A stretch of 15,464 bases of DNA from the NCBI GenBank assembly GCA_009777135.1, contig WRMM01000016.1, positions 1 to 15,464 of the forward strand. The letters are read 5' to 3'. Under the pieces are notes generated by a model. That model saw only the letters and a program-made list of their open reading frames with translations, ran no database searches and was not told the DNA's origin. Source of the stretch: Candidatus Fibrimonadales bacterium (GTDB lineage Bacteria > Fibrobacterota > Fibrobacteria > Fibrobacterales > Fibrobacteraceae). Within the stretch, counting starts at the first letter, position 1; each line of letters begins with the position of its first letter. Both the position numbers and the translations under genes were made by a program. This document shows, piece after piece, positions 13,876 to 15,464 of the stretch.

Positions 13876-14817
13876 ATGTCAACAGAGCTGAATGCACTGA
13901 GCAAAACACAAGCCTACCAACTCGCGGATATTGCAAAAACGCCGCCGCAGTTTGGTTCCATCACACCCAGATGGCTTACCCGCTTTCTGGAATTTAAAGG
14001 GCTGGAATCCGGCATATACCGCGTGAACAAGGTGGTGGAAGGCGAAACGCCGCTTGACATTTTGTGCTCTTCCGAAAAAAAGAGCGTAGAAATTCCAGAA
14101 GGCTTTGTTGAATACCAGCAAAAACCCAGAGAATATATTCTAAACTCAATATCCACGATAATCAACGTAGATACCGCAGTGGCTGATGTTTTTTCTTCGC
14201 CTTTTGACCAAACCAATGAACAGCTTGCCTTGGCTATTGAAAGCTTGAGAGAACGCCAAGAAAGCCAGATAATCAACAACGACGATTACGGTTTGCTCAA
14301 AAACGTTGCGGAGCGGCAGCGCATAACGCCCATAAGAGACGGGCGGCCAACGCCAGACGATTTGGACGAACTGATTTCCAAAGTGTGGAAAGAGCCATCT
14401 TTCTTTTTAGCGCACCCGCGAGCCATAGCCGCATTTCAGCGCGAGTGCACAAGGCGAGGCGTTCCCCCTTCTACCATTAACCTTTATGGCGGAACATTTA
14501 TTTTGTGGCGTGGCATACCCCTTGTGCCAACCGACAAGCTGCTTGTGGACGGCGTGAAAAACCCCAATCCCAAGCGCGGCAAAACAAATATTCTGCTTGT
14601 TCGCACTGGCGAAGCAAAACGCGGAGTAATCGGATTGCATCAGAGCAATTTGCAAAACGAACATTCAAGAGGGCTTTCCGTGCGTTTGAGAGGCATTGAC
14701 AGCAAAGGCTTAGCTTCGTATTTGCTATCGCTTTACTGCTCGGCGGCAATACTCGCAGATGATGCCATTGCAATTCTAGAAGATGTGGAAGTGGGCGAAT
14801 ATTATGATTACAGTTAA
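13876..14817 (+). CDS. Family 2A encapsulin nanocompartment shell protein (SrpI-like, HK97 fold)
   Basis: This 313-residue protein is a family 2 encapsulin. It has the long N-terminal arm (1-29), then ITPRWLTRFLEFKGLESGIYRVNKV (29-53), PREYILNSISTIINVDTAVADVFSSPFDQTNEQLALAIESLRERQES (84-130), PTPDDLDELI (158-167), FFLAHPRAIAAFQRECTRRGVPP (176-198), WRGIPLVPTDK (211-221), GVIGLHQ and the terminal AILEDVEV. The cyclic-nucleotide-binding insertion of families 2B/2D, which would sit at ~55-75, is absent, so subgroup 2A is the best fit. Family 2A shells usually enclose a SufS-type cysteine desulfurase encoded alongside; none is present here. The ATG at 13876 is chosen for its GGAG ribosome binding site and because homologues start shortly before LSKTQAYQLA; an upstream in-frame ATG at 13843 lacks both. 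Shell identity is firm; cargo is unknown. Confidence 0.93.
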   Translation: MSTELNALSKTQAYQLADIAKTPPQFGSITPRWLTRFLEFKGLESGIYRVNKVVEGETPLDILCSSEKKSVEIPEGFVEYQQKPREYILNSISTIINVDTAVADVFSSPFDQTNEQLALAIESLRERQESQIINNDDYGLLKNVAERQRITPIRDGRPTPDDLDELISKVWKEPSFFLAHPRAIAAFQRECTRRGVPPSTINLYGGTFILWRGIPLVPTDKLLVDGVKNPNPKRGKTNILLVRTGEAKRGVIGLHQSNLQNEHSRGLSVRLRGIDSKGLASYLLSLYCSAAILADDAIAILEDVEVGEYYDYS

Positions 14818-14821
14818 TTTT

Positions 14822-14828
14822 CTAAATT
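14822..14828 (+). promoter_or_regulatory. Putative -10 element (CTAAATT) for the Rpn-family gene
   Basis: TTTTCTAAATT follows the encapsulin stop (14815-14817) by a few bases and lies 7 nt before the ATG at 14836. No Shine-Dalgarno is present. No terminator separates the two genes, so read-through from the encapsulin gene is also possible. Confidence 0.4.
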
Positions 14829-14835
14829 ATTCCTT

Positions 14836-15464
14836 ATGCTCATTGCCAATCCCATTTATGATGTGACATTTAAGCGGCTCCTTGAAAACAACAGGGTCGC
14901 GAAATTCCTCATTGGTACCATTCTCGGCTGCGATGTGCTGTCGCTCGTTCCGGGCACGCCTGAGTTCACAGACACAAAGGACGACTCGGATAAGCTCACC
15001 CTCTTCCAGATGGACTTCACCGCAACCATAGCGACCAAAGAAGAAGGCGAGAAGCTTGTGATAATAGAAATGCAGAAGGCTAGGGATTTAGCTGATGTCT
15101 ATCGCTTCAAAAGGTATCTGGGCAAGCAGTACACGAAATCCAAGCTTCCTATAATATCCATATACATACTAGGCTTCGATTTGAAATCGGTCGATTCCCC
15201 CGCCTTCGCCGCTATCCCCGATTGCCGCGATTTAACAACAAATGAGAAACTGGCGATACGTCATTCTTTCGTTTCTCAGCTAACGCACCGTGCCTATTTC
15301 ATTCAAACAAAAAAAATAAAGCCGAGCCTCAACACGAGGCTCGAAAAGCTGTTATCCATTTTCGAGCAAGCCAACTTCGTTGGCGATGGCGAGAAAATCA
15401 AAGATTACCATCTTGCCATAGACGACCCCGAAATCAAGGAGCTTCTTGGCGTGTTGAGCTACGT
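14836..15464 (+). CDS. Rpn / PD-(D/E)XK nuclease-family transposase protein (3' end outside window)
   Basis: At least 209 residues are present and no stop is reached before the window ends. The N-terminus NPIYDVTFKRLLENNRVAKFLI is the typical opening of the Rpn / 'PD-(D/E)XK nuclease family transposase' group: a family member begins with a 'D-x-x-F-K-x-L' helix. The nuclease core follows, with Asp60 (LFQMDFTATIAT) and the E-x-Q motif at Glu78-Gln80 (LVIIEMQKARD), then YRFKRYLGKQYTKSKLPIISIYILGF. These proteins promote recA-independent recombination or act as mobile DNA-associated endonucleases and are often present in many copies. The gene is a close neighbour of the encapsulin (18 bp), in the place where a cargo gene would be expected. 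Its base composition is somewhat richer in GC at third positions than the neighbouring lpt and nuoH genes. Confidence 0.8.
   Translation, partial: MLIANPIYDVTFKRLLENNRVAKFLIGTILGCDVLSLVPGTPEFTDTKDDSDKLTLFQMDFTATIATKEEGEKLVIIEMQKARDLADVYRFKRYLGKQYTKSKLPIISIYILGFDLKSVDSPAFAAIPDCRDLTTNEKLAIRHSFVSQLTHRAYFIQTKKIKPSLNTRLEKLLSIFEQANFVGDGEKIKDYHLAIDDPEIKELLGVLSY

Noticed and set aside
13876..14817. Phage major capsid protein instead of encapsulin
   Set aside because: The HK97 fold is shared, but the sequence motifs are those of family 2 encapsulins and there are no portal, protease, terminase or tail genes nearby.

Overview
The window looks like a chromosomal segment of a Gram-negative, moderately AT-rich bacterium, most likely a Fibrobacterota member (Fibrobacter/Fibromonas-like). 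This rests on several features together: a type-A-like C-terminal secretion/sorting domain at the left edge, an outer-membrane biogenesis set (Lnt, LptF, LptG), an Rpn/PD-(D/E)XK transposase-family nuclease, and a recurring T-rich CTAYATT promoter element. The taxonomic call is inference; the Gram-negative envelope is well supported.

Layout. (1) 2-283: tail of a secreted protein, then a terminator that runs straight into the promoter of a PIN-domain toxin gene and its overlapping small partner (345-981). (2) 1082-6401, + strand: a probable operon truB - panD - TPR protein - lnt, closed by a strong bidirectional terminator at 6388-6417. (3) 8510-6429, - strand: HIT protein - recO - panB, tightly packed with two TTG starts, then a separately promoted lysine/alanine-rich histone-H1-tail-like gene. 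(4) 8550-9896, + strand: nuoH, divergent from the HIT gene across a 39-bp symmetric promoter. (5) 13707-9911, - strand: lptF - lptG - an unrecognised membrane-anchored protein with an HEAKH motif. (6) 13876-14817, + strand: a family 2A encapsulin nanocompartment shell, then 18 bp later an Rpn-family nuclease gene that runs off the right edge.

Functional themes. Lnt finishes lipoprotein acylation and LptF/LptG form the inner-membrane permease for LPS export, so the envelope is well represented. PanB and PanD catalyse two separate entry reactions to pantothenate but sit on opposite strands in different operons. TruB and RecO are housekeeping tRNA-modification and DNA-repair genes. NuoH stands alone, with no other complex I gene in the window.

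Most notable are the family 2A encapsulin with no cargo gene beside it (the downstream slot holds an Rpn nuclease), a heptanucleotide tandem array inside truB that is out of phase with the codons, and a promoter-to-start geometry (CTAYATT, then 7-9 nt, then ATG, without Shine-Dalgarno) shared by five genes, which predicts leaderless mRNAs.
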